A stretch of DNA of 64,000 nt from Melioribacteraceae bacterium (GCA_021647785.1 JAKIUC010000002.1:62001-126000), one strand, 5' to 3'. Shown: positions 53,039 through 62,670, counted from the first letter of the stretch. The notes: generated from the letters alone by a model not told the origin. Numbers and translations: made by a program.

Positions 53039-54134
53039 CAGTACAATTAAATATCGTTATTTATTTGCAGGTGGCGGAACTGGTGGACATTTATATCCCG
53101 CAATAGCAGTAGCACAAAGGATTAGGGAGTTGCAGCCAAATTCTGATATTCTTTTTATAGGCACAAAAAATAAAATTGAATCGAGAGTTGTTCCGAATCT
53201 TGGTTTTAGGTTTAAGTCAATAATTATAAGTGGATTTAACAGGCAACTAAATATGAAGAATATTTTGTTTCCATTTAAACTTGTAATAGGAATGATTCAA
53301 TCACTTCTTATCAACATTAAATTTAAACCACTTGTTGCAATTGGAACGGGGGCTTATGTTTCTGGTCCCGCTATATGGGGTGCAACTTTTATGGGTGCAA
53401 AAGCTGTATTGTTAGAGCAGAACAGTTATCCAGGACTTACAAATAGATTATTAGAAAAGCGGGCAAGAAAAATATTTTTAAGTTTTGAAGAATCCAAAAA
53501 GTATTTTAGGAATGCTTCTAAATTGGAGGTCTCAGGGAACCCTATTAGAGTTGATATAACATTAAGCAATAAAGAAGAGGCAAAGAGAAGTTTTGGTTTA
53601 GATGCTATTAAGAAAACCCTTGTTATTATTGGTGGAAGTCTCGGTGCTAAATCTATTAATGAAGCTCTTAAAAATAATGTTGAAAACCTAACTGCACTTG
53701 GTATTGAAGTTCTCTGGCAGACTGGTGAACTCTATTATAATACATACTCTTCAATAGAAAATGAAAATATTAAAATTGTGAAATATTTCGATGACATTGC
53801 TAAAGCATATTCTGCTGCTGATTTATTAATTGCAAGAGCAGGTGCAACTACAATTGCAGAAGTTGCTCAGATTAGTATTCCTGTAATATTTGTTCCATCT
53901 CCCAATGTTGCAGCTAATCATCAATATAAAAATGCGAAAGTACTGGTGGATGCAGAAGCAGCTGAATTGATTGAGGATAGAGAGTTAAATGAAAAACTTG
54001 TAGATGTAGTTAAAGATATAATATTTGATAATACTAAATTAGATAAGTTAAAATTAAGTATAAAAAAATTTGCAAAACCAGATGCAATTAAAACTATTTC
54101 AAATGAGATTATTAAAATGGCGAGTACTATTTAA
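53025..54134 (+). CDS. murG: Lipid II synthase (UDP-GlcNAc transferase)
   Basis: The 369-residue GT28 enzyme adds GlcNAc to lipid I. It has YLFAGGGTGGHLYPAIAVAQ, the lipid-binding GTGAYVSGPAIW and LLEQNSYPGLTNRLL, and the sugar-binding IARAGATTIAEVAQISIPVI. Start is either GTG 53025 (AAGG only 4 nt upstream) or TTG 53031 (10 nt); both overlap the end of ftsW. The N-terminal few residues are therefore uncertain. Confidence 0.95.
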   Translation: MKLNNSTIKYRYLFAGGGTGGHLYPAIAVAQRIRELQPNSDILFIGTKNKIESRVVPNLGFRFKSIIISGFNRQLNMKNILFPFKLVIGMIQSLLINIKFKPLVAIGTGAYVSGPAIWGATFMGAKAVLLEQNSYPGLTNRLLEKRARKIFLSFEESKKYFRNASKLEVSGNPIRVDITLSNKEEAKRSFGLDAIKKTLVIIGGSLGAKSINEALKNNVENLTALGIEVLWQTGELYYNTYSSIENENIKIVKYFDDIAKAYSAADLLIARAGATTIAEVAQISIPVIFVPSPNVAANHQYKNAKVLVDAEAAELIEDRELNEKLVDVVKDIIFDNTKLDKLKLSIKKFAKPDAIKTISNEIIKMASTI

Positions 54135-54143
54135 GGAATAGAA

Positions 54144-55529
54144 ATGATTAAACATGCAATTCATAAAATACACTTTGTCGGAATTGGTGGAATTGGAATG
54201 AGCGGAATAGCAGAAATAATGCTTAATCGTGGGTTCAAAATATCAGGTTCTGATTTGAGTGCATCAGCAACAACTGAACGCTTGCTAAGTCTCGGAATCT
54301 CTGTAGCAATTGGGCATTCAGAAGATAACCTTAGTGATGTTGATGTTCTTGTCTATTCTTCTGCTGTGAGTATATCAAATTCTGAAGTTAAAGCTGCTAT
54401 TGATTTGGGCATTCCAGTTATAAAACGTTCTGAAATGCTTGCTGAAACAATGAGAATGAAATATGGAATTGGTATTGCAGGAACTCATGGAAAAACTACA
54501 ACTACATCGATGGTAGGACTTGTATTAACAGAGGCTGGCATAGACCCAACAATTATTGTAGGTGGTAAATTAAGCGGACTTGGCGGAACCAATGCACGGC
54601 TTGGACATAGTGATTATATAGTTGTGGAAGCTGATGAGTTTGATAGAACGTTTTTAAGTTTAACTCCGTGCATAGCTGCAATTACAACGCTTGAGACAGA
54701 ACACCTTGACACCTACAAAGATTTGAATGATATAAAAGGAGCATTTATTGAGTTTGCAAATAAAGTGCCTTTCTTTGGTTTTGTTGTACTTTGCTTGGAT
54801 GAGACAGCCTTGCAGGATATTCGTCCGTTAATAAAAAAGAAAGTTATATCATACGGCACAACACAGCAAGCAGATGTAAGAGCTATGGATATTGAGTATA
54901 ATGAGTTTACATCATCTTATACCGTTGATTATAAAGGGGAAGAGCTTGGAAGAATTACAATAAATATTCCGGGTGAACATAATGTTAATAATTCCCTTGT
55001 AGCAGTTACAATTGCAAAAGAACTTGGAATTGAGTTTGAAGTAATCAAAAAAGCATTGGAATCTTTCAGTGGTGTTTATCGTAGATTTGAAACGAAATAC
55101 AATAATGAAATATTAGTGGTTGACGATTATGCACATCATCCAACTGAAATAAATGCTACTCTTTCGGGAATAAGAAATGGCTGGAAGCGACGATTGGTAA
55201 CGGTATTTCAGCCGCATCTCTATTCTCGTACGAAAGATTTTTATGCAGAGTTTGGCAGAGCATTTCTAAATTCTGATATCTTTATCTGTACTGATGTTTA
55301 TCCGGCACGCGAAGAAAAAATTGAAGGAATATCCGGAGAACTAATTGCTAATGCTGCAAAGAGTTTCGGACATAAGAATGTAATATATGTTGCTGATAAA
55401 GAGGAGTTGACATCAAAACTTTTAGATTTGGTAGAGGATAATGACATAGTAGTTACACTTGGTGCAGGAGATATCTGGAAATATGGTGAAGAATTTGTTG
55501 CACAGTATAAAGAACAAAAGGAAAACTAA
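54144..55529 (+). CDS. murC: UDP-MurNAc:L-alanine ligase
   Basis: The 461-residue Mur ligase has HFVGIGGIGMSGIAEIMLNR, the ATP site GIAGTHGKTTTTSMVGLVLT, EADEFDRTFLSLTPCIAAIT and VDDYAHHPTEINATLSGIRN, and FQPHLYSRTKDF. It catalyses the first stem-peptide step. Preceded by AAGGA 7 nt upstream of ATG. In many genomes murB or ddl follows here; in this cluster an ftsQ-like gene starts immediately after the stop. Confidence 0.96.
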   Translation: MIKHAIHKIHFVGIGGIGMSGIAEIMLNRGFKISGSDLSASATTERLLSLGISVAIGHSEDNLSDVDVLVYSSAVSISNSEVKAAIDLGIPVIKRSEMLAETMRMKYGIGIAGTHGKTTTTSMVGLVLTEAGIDPTIIVGGKLSGLGGTNARLGHSDYIVVEADEFDRTFLSLTPCIAAITTLETEHLDTYKDLNDIKGAFIEFANKVPFFGFVVLCLDETALQDIRPLIKKKVISYGTTQQADVRAMDIEYNEFTSSYTVDYKGEELGRITINIPGEHNVNNSLVAVTIAKELGIEFEVIKKALESFSGVYRRFETKYNNEILVVDDYAHHPTEINATLSGIRNGWKRRLVTVFQPHLYSRTKDFYAEFGRAFLNSDIFICTDVYPAREEKIEGISGELIANAAKSFGHKNVIYVADKEELTSKLLDLVEDNDIVVTLGAGDIWKYGEEFVAQYKEQKEN

Positions 55530-56303
55530 TTGATTAAAAAAGTGAAAATAGGCAGCGTAATATTTTTCAGTGCATTACTACTATTAGTATTCTCACTCTC
55601 TTTAATTATTAATAATAATAAAAATGGAGAAATAAAATTTATTGAATTAAAGGGTGATTATCATTTATCGCAAAACGACTATTTAATTTTTGCAAAAATC
55701 GAAAATCAAGATAATTACAACCTACTAACTCCTCGAATTGTAAAAGACAGATTGGAGAAGCACCCTTATATATCTAAGGTTGATGTACTTCTGATAGAAA
55801 ACAAATTGAGTGTTGAAATTGTTGAAAAAAAGTTTGAATCTCTTTTAATGTTTGGCAGAAAAGAATTTCTAATTTCTGCAGAATCAATAATAATTCCAAA
55901 ACTGCCAAACTCAGAAAAAATTGATTATCCAATAATCAGTAATCCGTTTGATGGAAATAAAATAAAGGAATTTAAAAAAGCAACAGAGAATGAAGATGTA
56001 AAAATTGGATTAAAAATACTTTCAGCACTTAAAATTATCAACCCAAATCTGTATGATAATTTATCAGAAATAAATTTAAGAAATGGAAAAGATATTTTGC
56101 TTCAATTCTCAAAGTTCAATGCACCGGTGGTTTTAGGAAGAGATAATGAAATTGAAAAGATAATGTATTTAGAAAAGTTAATTCAAAAATATGATCAAGT
56201 ATATATCAATAATGATTTAAGCTATATCGATTTAAGATATTCAAATTATATCTATATAGGAAAATCAAAAAAGAGTGATATTATGCAGGAAAGTAATACA
56301 TGA
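55530..56303 (+). CDS. ftsQ: FtsQ/DivIB-like division protein
   Basis: The 257-residue bitopic protein has one transmembrane segment (SVIFFSALLLLVFSLSLII) and a periplasmic POTRA-type region, where LTPRIVKDRLEKHPYISKVD and LSVEIVEKKFESLLMFGRKE match the FtsQ pattern of alternating helix and strand. Start is TTG 55530, directly after the murC stop codon, with AAGGA about 8 nt upstream. Similarity in this family is weak; position before ftsA supports the call. Confidence 0.82.
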   Translation: MIKKVKIGSVIFFSALLLLVFSLSLIINNNKNGEIKFIELKGDYHLSQNDYLIFAKIENQDNYNLLTPRIVKDRLEKHPYISKVDVLLIENKLSVEIVEKKFESLLMFGRKEFLISAESIIIPKLPNSEKIDYPIISNPFDGNKIKEFKKATENEDVKIGLKILSALKIINPNLYDNLSEINLRNGKDILLQFSKFNAPVVLGRDNEIEKIMYLEKLIQKYDQVYINNDLSYIDLRYSNYIYIGKSKKSDIMQESNT

Positions 56304-57544
56304 AAAAGAATATAGTAGTTGGATTAGACCTTGGTACAACAAAGGTCTGTGCGGTTATTGCCGAAAAGACCGAAACAAGTCTTAAGGTTCTTGGCTTTGG
56401 CGTTGCTCCATCCGATAGTTTAAATAAAGGACTTGTGGCAAACATTGCTAAAACAAGTCAAGCGATATCCGATGCTCTTGATGTAGCACAAAATAGAGCT
56501 GGAATTGAAGTTAAGGAATTAAATGTTGGCGTTGCTGGAGAGCATATTACAAGTTTGCGGCATCGTAATTTTGTTACAATAAGTAGCGATGATGATGAAA
56601 TAACTCAAAGTGATTTAGATAGATTAAAGGCTGATGTTCGTACAATTAAAATTCCCGTTGATAGACAGATACTACATATTATACCTGAGGAATTTTCTGT
56701 TGATCACCAAGGTGGCATTGATAACCCTATTGGAATGTGCGGTACAAGATTGGAAGCTGTAAATCATGTAGTCTTAGCTGCAATACCGGCAATACAAAAT
56801 ATTAGGCGATCAGTCGAGAAATCCGGTTATGTAGTAAGGGATTACATACTTCAGCCAATAGCCTCTAGTGTTTCTGTGTTGGAAGATAACGAAAAAGATT
56901 TAGGAGTTTTATTAATTGATATTGGTGGGGGTACTACTGATATTGCAATATTTCATGACAATAGTATTAAGCATACAAAAGTTTTTGGTGTTGCCGGTAA
57001 TCAAGTAACAAATGATATTAGAGAGTCTTTAGGAATTGTTACAGCAGATGCGGAGGAGTTAAAAAAGGATTATGGATACGCATCGCAAGAAGCAATAATT
57101 AAGGATGAAACAATTTATATTAAAGGAGTTGGTGCAAGGGGGAATGTTAAAATTCCAGTTACGCTATTAACACAAATTATTAGTGTTAGGATGAGGGAAC
57201 TATTTGCCCTTATCGATAATGAGCTTCGTCAATCAGGATTGAAAAATAAAATTAAAGCCGGTGTTGTTCTTACTGGAGGTGGCTCTTTACTACGCGGGTG
57301 TCCGGAGTTAGCAGAAAGTGTTCTTGGCTTACCTTGTAGAATTGGAGTTCCATTAGAATTTGGCGAAGGCTTATCGGATGAGATCGGGAGTCCGGAATTC
57401 GCCACTGTATCGGGGCTAATAAAGGGTGTACCCGGTTCAACCTCAAGTGATACTTGGGGAGGAACAAATGATAAAAAGAGAAGAGGGAAATTTGGTATTC
57501 ACGGAATATTTAAAAAAGTAATAGAGTTTTTTGATGAACTATAA
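56300..57544 (+). CDS. ftsA: Cell division actin homologue FtsA
   Basis: The 414-residue actin-fold ATPase tethers FtsZ to the membrane. Motifs: VVGLDLGTTKVCAVIAEK (phosphate 1), LLIDIGGGTTDIAIFHD (phosphate 2) and VVLTGGGSLLRGCPEL (adenosine). The C-terminus has KFGIHGIFKKVIEFFDEL, an amphipathic helix that serves as the membrane-targeting sequence. The ATG overlaps the ftsQ stop by 4 nt. Confidence 0.95.
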   Translation: MKKNIVVGLDLGTTKVCAVIAEKTETSLKVLGFGVAPSDSLNKGLVANIAKTSQAISDALDVAQNRAGIEVKELNVGVAGEHITSLRHRNFVTISSDDDEITQSDLDRLKADVRTIKIPVDRQILHIIPEEFSVDHQGGIDNPIGMCGTRLEAVNHVVLAAIPAIQNIRRSVEKSGYVVRDYILQPIASSVSVLEDNEKDLGVLLIDIGGGTTDIAIFHDNSIKHTKVFGVAGNQVTNDIRESLGIVTADAEELKKDYGYASQEAIIKDETIYIKGVGARGNVKIPVTLLTQIISVRMRELFALIDNELRQSGLKNKIKAGVVLTGGGSLLRGCPELAESVLGLPCRIGVPLEFGEGLSDEIGSPEFATVSGLIKGVPGSTSSDTWGGTNDKKRRGKFGIHGIFKKVIEFFDEL

Positions 57545-57567
57545 CAAAACCACAACAAGGAGGAATT

Positions 57568-58818
57568 ATGCCTAAATTTGCTACACTTGATCATGAGCCA
57601 ACTTTATCTGCAAAGTTAAAAGTAATAGGTGTTGGCGGCGGCGGATGTAACGCAATTGAAAGTATGATGAAGAGAGGACTTTCAGGAGTTGAGTATGTTG
57701 CAATTAATACTGATGCACAAGTATTAGCTACCAGTAACGCTAATCACAAACTTCAAATAGGAACCAATTTAACTAAGGGACTTGGTGCTGGAGCTGACCC
57801 TAACGTTGGTAAAAAAGCTCTTGAAGAGGATAGAGAGAAAATTACAAAAATTCTTGAAGGGAGTGATATGATATTTATCACTGCTGGAATGGGTGGAGGC
57901 ACTGGTACTGGTGGTGCACCAATAGTTGCTTCAATTGCCCAGAGTATTGGAGCACTTGTAATTGGAATTGTTACAAAGCCTTTTAGATGGGAAGGGAAGA
58001 AGAGGATGTTGAATGCTGAAGATGGAATCAGTGAAATGCGTCAGTACGTTGATAGCTTAATTGTAATTCCGAATGAAAGAATATTAAATATACTTGATGA
58101 TTCTGCAGGTGCATTTAAAGCATTCGATAAACCAAACGAAGTACTTCATGAGGCTACACGCGGAATTGCTGATATTATAACAGTCTCTGGAAGAATAAAT
58201 GTTGACTTTGCAGATGTTCGTTCTGTAATGAACCACAGTGGTGAAGCACTTATGGGATGTGGAATTGCAAGTGGCGAAAATAGAGCAGAAGAAGCTGCAC
58301 AAAAAGCAATATCATCACCTCTACTTGAAGGTATTAGCATAAACGGAGCAAAAAATATTTTACTAAATGTAACTGCATCATCTAATTTAACAATGAAGGA
58401 AATTAATGATGGTAACCAAGTTATATATGATGCCGCTGGGGAAGAAGCAAATATTATTTTCGGATTAGTTCAAAAAGAAGAGATGAACGAGTATGTTTCA
58501 TACACTGTTATTGCAACAGGATTTAATGCTGCTTCAGGTTTTGGAAAAACAACCAAACCAATAGTAGAAGATATTAAACCTAAGAAAGATGAAGATGTAT
58601 TTACACCATTCAAGTTAGGGGATTTTCAACCAAACGAGAATGATGATTTAGAAGTTCCGACCTACAAAAGAATGGGGGGAAGTATTAATCTATTTGGTGA
58701 AGAAAATATTAATAAAAATGGTTTCAATTTTGAAAGCAGAATGTCAAAAAAAGATAGTAAAGATGAAAAACGAGACGATGATGAAAGTTCAGATTTTCTT
58801 CGCATGATGATGGATTAA
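57568..58818 (+). CDS. ftsZ: Tubulin-like division GTPase FtsZ
   Basis: The 416-residue GTPase forms the Z ring. It has IGVGGGGCNAIESMMKRGL, the tubulin signature GMGGGTGTGGAPIVASIAQS, the T7 catalytic loop NVDFADVRSVM and ISINGAKNILLNVTASSNLT. After the globular part a charged linker (about 330-400) leads to SSDFLRMMMD. This keeps the FLR core of the C-terminal peptide but ends in MMMD rather than the usual basic residues. AAGGAGG sits 8 nt before ATG. Confidence 0.97.
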   Translation: MPKFATLDHEPTLSAKLKVIGVGGGGCNAIESMMKRGLSGVEYVAINTDAQVLATSNANHKLQIGTNLTKGLGAGADPNVGKKALEEDREKITKILEGSDMIFITAGMGGGTGTGGAPIVASIAQSIGALVIGIVTKPFRWEGKKRMLNAEDGISEMRQYVDSLIVIPNERILNILDDSAGAFKAFDKPNEVLHEATRGIADIITVSGRINVDFADVRSVMNHSGEALMGCGIASGENRAEEAAQKAISSPLLEGISINGAKNILLNVTASSNLTMKEINDGNQVIYDAAGEEANIIFGLVQKEEMNEYVSYTVIATGFNAASGFGKTTKPIVEDIKPKKDEDVFTPFKLGDFQPNENDDLEVPTYKRMGGSINLFGEENINKNGFNFESRMSKKDSKDEKRDDDESSDFLRMMMD

Positions 58819-58860
58819 TATTTGATTAAATAATATTAATCTATTAAGTAGTTTTAAATT

Positions 58861-58929
58861 AGGCTGTATCAAATTCACCTTGTTGTGGTAACTTGGTAGA
58901 AATGCTATGAAATTGATACAGCCTTTTTT
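58861..58929 (+). terminator. Long-loop terminator after ftsZ
   Basis: AGGCTGTATCAAATT (58861-58875) pairs with AATTGATACAGCCT (58911-58924), one bulge, followed by TTTTT. The loop of about 35 nt is unusually long. Probably ends the division cluster transcript. Confidence 0.7.
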
Positions 58930-58975
58930 ATATTTAAATTCTATAATTTAGTAAAACTAATGGTTGTCAGAAGTT

Positions 58976-59689
58976 ATGGAAAAAAGTAAAATACCAGATA
59001 CAACAATTGAGGCACTAACTCGTAATTTCTTTAAGGAATCATTGGACTATGGATTCAAGTATGAAGACTATTTAAAGTTTGTGAACTCACTTCTTGAATA
59101 TGCTATTAGAAATAGAAACAATGGAACCGGAAAAGAGATAGAAACAATAAGTTCTTTAAGGAATTCTTTAACAACACCCACCCTACCAATTGAAACTAAA
59201 AATCTAATTATTAGAGCTTTCAACAAAGAGAGTGATACCAAGTTGATAGATACTTGGAGTCTTGATAAATTTGGAAGATATTTTTTGCTATCTATGACGA
59301 GTTCCTTAGATGGAAATATTGAAAAAATAATTTCTTCTAACAACCACCATTTTGGAATTATTACATTAAAAGATGAGACCCCGATAGGTGTTGTTGCATT
59401 TTTAAATTGTGATAAAACTCATCGAAAAGCAGAACTAAGAAAACTAATTGGAGTTCCAGAATATAGAGCACTTGGTTATGGAAAGGAAGCAACTCGATAT
59501 TGGATTGAATATGGTTTTAAAAAATTGGAACTGAAAAAGATTTACTTAAACACCATTGATACAAATATTCATAATATTAAAATTAATGAAAAAATGGGAT
59601 TTAAAGTTGAAGGCATTCTGCGTGATGAGGCAATAGTAGATGGTGTTTCACGCGATGTTTTAAGAATGGGATTAGTGCGTAAAGAATGA
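58976..59689 (+). CDS. GNAT acetyltransferase (RimJ/RimL type) with N-terminal extension
   Basis: The product has about 237 residues from ATG 58976 (TTG 58964 is the alternative). The C-terminal 165 residues form a GNAT domain: LIIRAFNKESDTKLIDTWS, FGIITLKDETPIGVVAFLNC, LRKLIGVPEYRALGYGKEAT (acetyl-CoA loop) and INEKMGFKVEGILRDEAIVD. The first about 75 residues, including KESLDYGFKYEDYLKFVNSL, are helical and not part of a standard GNAT; I do not recognise them. The substrate could be a protein N-terminus, a small amine or a sugar amine. It stands alone, after the ftsZ terminator. Confidence 0.85.
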   Translation: MEKSKIPDTTIEALTRNFFKESLDYGFKYEDYLKFVNSLLEYAIRNRNNGTGKEIETISSLRNSLTTPTLPIETKNLIIRAFNKESDTKLIDTWSLDKFGRYFLLSMTSSLDGNIEKIISSNNHHFGIITLKDETPIGVVAFLNCDKTHRKAELRKLIGVPEYRALGYGKEATRYWIEYGFKKLELKKIYLNTIDTNIHNIKINEKMGFKVEGILRDEAIVDGVSRDVLRMGLVRKE

Positions 59690-60007
59690 AAAGGATTTTT
59701 GAAAGGAACGAACCCTCCACCAAAGGTGAACATGAACTGATTACCTCTGCAATACAGCATTGACAACCAATTTTAAGAGTAACTCTACACAAAAGATCTC
59801 CCACTTGAACAAAGATTCACCAGCCTCAATTTTAAATGATTTTCTGGTATAGACTATATAATCAAAGATGAACTGAACGTATTCCCTATTCGGTTTGTTT
59901 CCACTCATTCATTATTTTATCAAAATATATAATTATCTTTGATGTTAAAAGATAATTATATATTTTTTATTTATAAAATAATCTATTAAGCGGAAGCGAG
60001 AGGTCCT
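59690..60007. other. 318-base spacer with a strong AT hairpin
   Basis: No gene seen. The right part holds a perfect 19-bp hairpin (59922-59966). The left part (59690-59910) has no recognised structure. Confidence 0.5.
59922..59968. terminator. 19-bp perfect AT-rich hairpin
   Basis: AAAATATATAATTATCTTT (59922-59940) and its exact inverse (59948-59966) enclose a 7-nt loop, followed by TT. Symmetric T-runs on both strands suggest a bidirectional terminator. Confidence 0.55.
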
Positions 60008-61015
60008 ATGAAAAGACATTTAATATTATTTTTAGCATTAATTCTCACCTTATTCATTTCATCTTGCGGAGGAACAAAAGAGTTCACAAAAACTGATTCT
60101 AGGGATATTCCGGAATGGTATTTAACAACTCCGACCGAAGAAAACTATCTGTATGCAGCTGCTTCTGCCACATCCCGCGATATGGACCTTGCCATTTCAA
60201 AAGCTTCTACAGAGGCTAGAGCAAAATTAGCTAGAACTCTTGAAGTAAAAGTTAATTCAATGCAAAAGAAATTTGAAGAGGAAATTGGAACGGGCGAAAA
60301 TTCTGAATACTTATCTCAGTTTACACAAGCAACCAAAACTGTGGTTTCAAAAGAGATGAAAGGAAGTCAAATAAGTAAAAAAGAACTATTAAAGGATGGG
60401 AAGAATTGGCGTGCTTATGTGTTAGCAAAATATCCTACAGGCTCGGCACAGAAAGCATTTCTGAAACAAATTGAAAGTAATAAAAAATTATATACTAGAT
60501 TTAGAGCTTCAGAAGCGTTTAATGAATTAGACAATGAGGTTTACAAGAACAAAGAACCAACAGCCAAAGTAAAAGAAACAAAGGTGGTTAAGTCTATACC
60601 AGAAGTAGAAGAAACTGTTATTAGTGATGACAAAAAAATGATTGTGAACTATAATAATTTCATCTTCGAACTTACTAATGTTAAATATGAAAATAGAAAC
60701 ATTACTATTTCGTTAATTGTTAAAAACACCTCTGAGGATGATTCTTTTTTAAAATTTTGGATTAGTGATACAAGAATATTTGATGAATCTGGAAATGAAT
60801 ATATAGCGAGTAATTGCAGAATCGCCAATACAGTTTCAAAAGATAGTTGGACAAGATTAGAAAAGAAATTCATTTCAGGTGTTCCAACAACTGTTGAATT
60901 TGTTTTTAAAAAAGTTTCCTCAGAAACGAAAAAAATCTCACTATTTAGTATAAGTTTTGTTAGTGATGACAATAAAGTGGAATTCAGATCAATACCAATT
61001 GACAGCAATAAATAG
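60008..61015 (+). CDS. LPP20-like lipoprotein
   Basis: The 335-residue protein has a lipoprotein signal ending FISSCGG (Cys20). Residues about 35-165 follow the LPP20 pattern: RDIPEWYLTTPTEENYLYAA, ASATSRDMDLAISKASTEAR and AKLARTLEVKVNSM, then NWRAYVLAKYPTGSAQKAFL. The C-terminal half (about 205-335) is a separate beta-rich domain (FELTNVKYENRNITISLIVK, VPTTVEFVFKK) that looks immunoglobulin-like. LPP20 proteins are outer-membrane or periplasmic with unclear roles. The next gene, an unknown membrane protein, lies 71 nt downstream. Confidence 0.8.
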   Translation: MKRHLILFLALILTLFISSCGGTKEFTKTDSRDIPEWYLTTPTEENYLYAAASATSRDMDLAISKASTEARAKLARTLEVKVNSMQKKFEEEIGTGENSEYLSQFTQATKTVVSKEMKGSQISKKELLKDGKNWRAYVLAKYPTGSAQKAFLKQIESNKKLYTRFRASEAFNELDNEVYKNKEPTAKVKETKVVKSIPEVEETVISDDKKMIVNYNNFIFELTNVKYENRNITISLIVKNTSEDDSFLKFWISDTRIFDESGNEYIASNCRIANTVSKDSWTRLEKKFISGVPTTVEFVFKKVSSETKKISLFSISFVSDDNKVEFRSIPIDSNK

Positions 61016-61086
61016 ATATTTGTAATATTTAATAAATAGAGTAACATTTAAATAATAAAATATATCAACATTTATTGAGGATAATT

Positions 61087-62019
61087 ATGAGTAAGAAGTT
61101 TTTATTTATTATTGGCTTTTTGATATTATCAAGTATTGCCTTGCTTGCTCAAGCAGAACCAGAGGTTGCGAAAACAGAAAGCAGTATTGATTGGTTAGAA
61201 TTAATTATGATAGTTGGATACTTAGGCGGAGTTTTTGTTTTGTTCCCGTGGGTAGTTTACACAAATCTTAAAGAAAAACTCTTTACGGTTGAATTGAACT
61301 ATACAGAAGATTCATTACTTAATTCAAAACTAAGTGTTGATGAAAGAAATAATAGGGCGAGAGCAATTTTAGAGGAGATTGAAAACAAGCTTTCTCCTTT
61401 TCACGATGAAGAATCTGGAGAAGAATTAAAAACAATTACAAAAGGTTCACAAGCTCGGTTTATTAAAAGGGGAGTTGAGCATATTCAACAAAATCTGAAA
61501 CCAACTGATACTGAAGTAATTAATAGAATGAATGAAATTATTCAAGTATATGAAGATCGTACAAAAAGAATATTTACTGGTTCTAAATGGGTGCTTGGTG
61601 CAGCTATTGCAATCGGTGCATTGTTTATTTATCAAATGGGTATTTCTGTTTTTATTGTTATTCATATAATTGGTATTCTGTTTTATTATATGTCTAGCCG
61701 AGTCCCTGTTTATATCTTTGAAAAAAGAACTCGACTTTTTGGCAGATTAGGATTTCTTGGAACCATTTTATCAGGACTTGCAATGAGTGCTAATACTAAA
61801 CACTACGCAATTTATTCCGATGGCACAAAGAAGAGAGATTATGAGTCGGAGGCGACTGGGGGAATTATTGTTTTGTTTGCTACAATTGTGATTTCGCTAT
61901 TTTTAGGATTTCTTGCAGCAGCATTGGGTGTAGTGAATTTCTTAATGAACTATATGAACAACGCACTTATTCCAACAAATTTGAATAAATGGTATGATGA
62001 AAAATTTGCTTCTCCCTGA
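61087..62019 (+). CDS. Membrane protein of unknown family
   Basis: Not recognised. The 310-residue product starts at ATG 61087 (GAGG 6-7 nt upstream); the frame also opens at 61075. An N-terminal signal-like helix (FLFIIGFLILSSIALLAQAE) is followed by a membrane helix (LELIMIVGYLGGVFVLFPWV), a soluble helical stretch of about 110 residues, two adjacent helices (WVLGAAIAIGALFIYQMGIS and VFIVIHIIGILFYYMS) and a final helix (GIIVLFATIVISLFLGFLAA). It may be co-transcribed with the LPP20-like lipoprotein; no catalytic motif seen. Confidence 0.6.
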   Translation: MSKKFLFIIGFLILSSIALLAQAEPEVAKTESSIDWLELIMIVGYLGGVFVLFPWVVYTNLKEKLFTVELNYTEDSLLNSKLSVDERNNRARAILEEIENKLSPFHDEESGEELKTITKGSQARFIKRGVEHIQQNLKPTDTEVINRMNEIIQVYEDRTKRIFTGSKWVLGAAIAIGALFIYQMGISVFIVIHIIGILFYYMSSRVPVYIFEKRTRLFGRLGFLGTILSGLAMSANTKHYAIYSDGTKKRDYESEATGGIIVLFATIVISLFLGFLAAALGVVNFLMNYMNNALIPTNLNKWYDEKFASP

Positions 62020-62036
62020 TTTTTGAAATTGTTTTT

Positions 62037-62067
62037 AAATGAAGGTATCTAATAGATGCCTTCATTT
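62037..62067. terminator. Bidirectional terminator between convergent genes
   Basis: AAATGAAGG-T-ATCT (62037-62050) pairs with AGAT-G-CCTTCATTT (62054-62067) around AAT. The right arm overlaps the gmhA stop codon region, so the hairpin serves both strands. Confidence 0.8.
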
Positions 62068-62628
62068 AAAATTATCATCAATTATCTGACAAATAATATG
62101 CCCAATTAAAATATGCATCTCCTGAATTCTAGCAGTATCATCTGAGGGAACAATGATACTATAATCACTCTCACCAATAATCTTCCCACCATTTTTACCA
62201 GTTAAGGCAATAGAATTACATCCAACTAATTTCCCTTTTTGAAATGCTTTAATCACATTCTCGCTATTCCCTGATGTTGAAATACCAATCAGCAAATCCC
62301 CTTTAGTGGCAAGGGCTTCCACTTGTCTTTCAAATATTGCCCAGTATCCATAGTCGTTTGCAATAGCAGTTATTGCAGAAGTATCGGTAGTTAATGCAAT
62401 TGCAGGTAAAGCACCTCGTTCAGATTTATAACGTCCTGTTAACTCGGCAGCTATGTGCTGTGCATCCCCAGCACTGCCGCCATTTCCAAAGAGAAGAATT
62501 TTATTTCCAGCTTTAAGGGTAGCAATTACTAACTCCGAAGCAGTTAAAATATCATCTTGCAACGCAGCAATTACTTTTTCAATTGTATCTTTGTGAGATT
62601 GTAATTCGTTAAGAATGGTCTCTCTCAT
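62062..62628 (-). CDS. gmhA: Sedoheptulose-7-phosphate isomerase
   Basis: The 188-residue SIS-domain isomerase makes D-glycero-D-manno-heptose 7-phosphate, the first step of LPS inner-core heptose synthesis. It shows LLFGNGGSAGDAQHIAAELT, GRYKSERGALPAIALTTDTS, LLIGISTSGNSENVIKAFQK and EMHILIGHIICQIIDD, where His and Glu residues in the loops bind zinc and substrate. Full length. It lies 42 nt downstream of glyQS on the same strand. Its presence implies an outer membrane with heptose-containing lipopolysaccharide. Confidence 0.93.
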   Translation of the reverse strand: MRETILNELQSHKDTIEKVIAALQDDILTASELVIATLKAGNKILLFGNGGSAGDAQHIAAELTGRYKSERGALPAIALTTDTSAITAIANDYGYWAIFERQVEALATKGDLLIGISTSGNSENVIKAFQKGKLVGCNSIALTGKNGGKIIGESDYSIIVPSDDTARIQEMHILIGHIICQIIDDNFK

Positions 62629-62670
62629 ATTATCCTCAAAGTTACATGCTTAAAAATCAGTAAGTTAAAA

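Noticed and set aside
59569-59804. Two minus-strand frames after the GNAT gene, one with a barrel-like FTFGGGFVPF
   Set aside because: They overlap the GNAT 3' end and have no start signal or family match; the glycine-rich word is probably chance.
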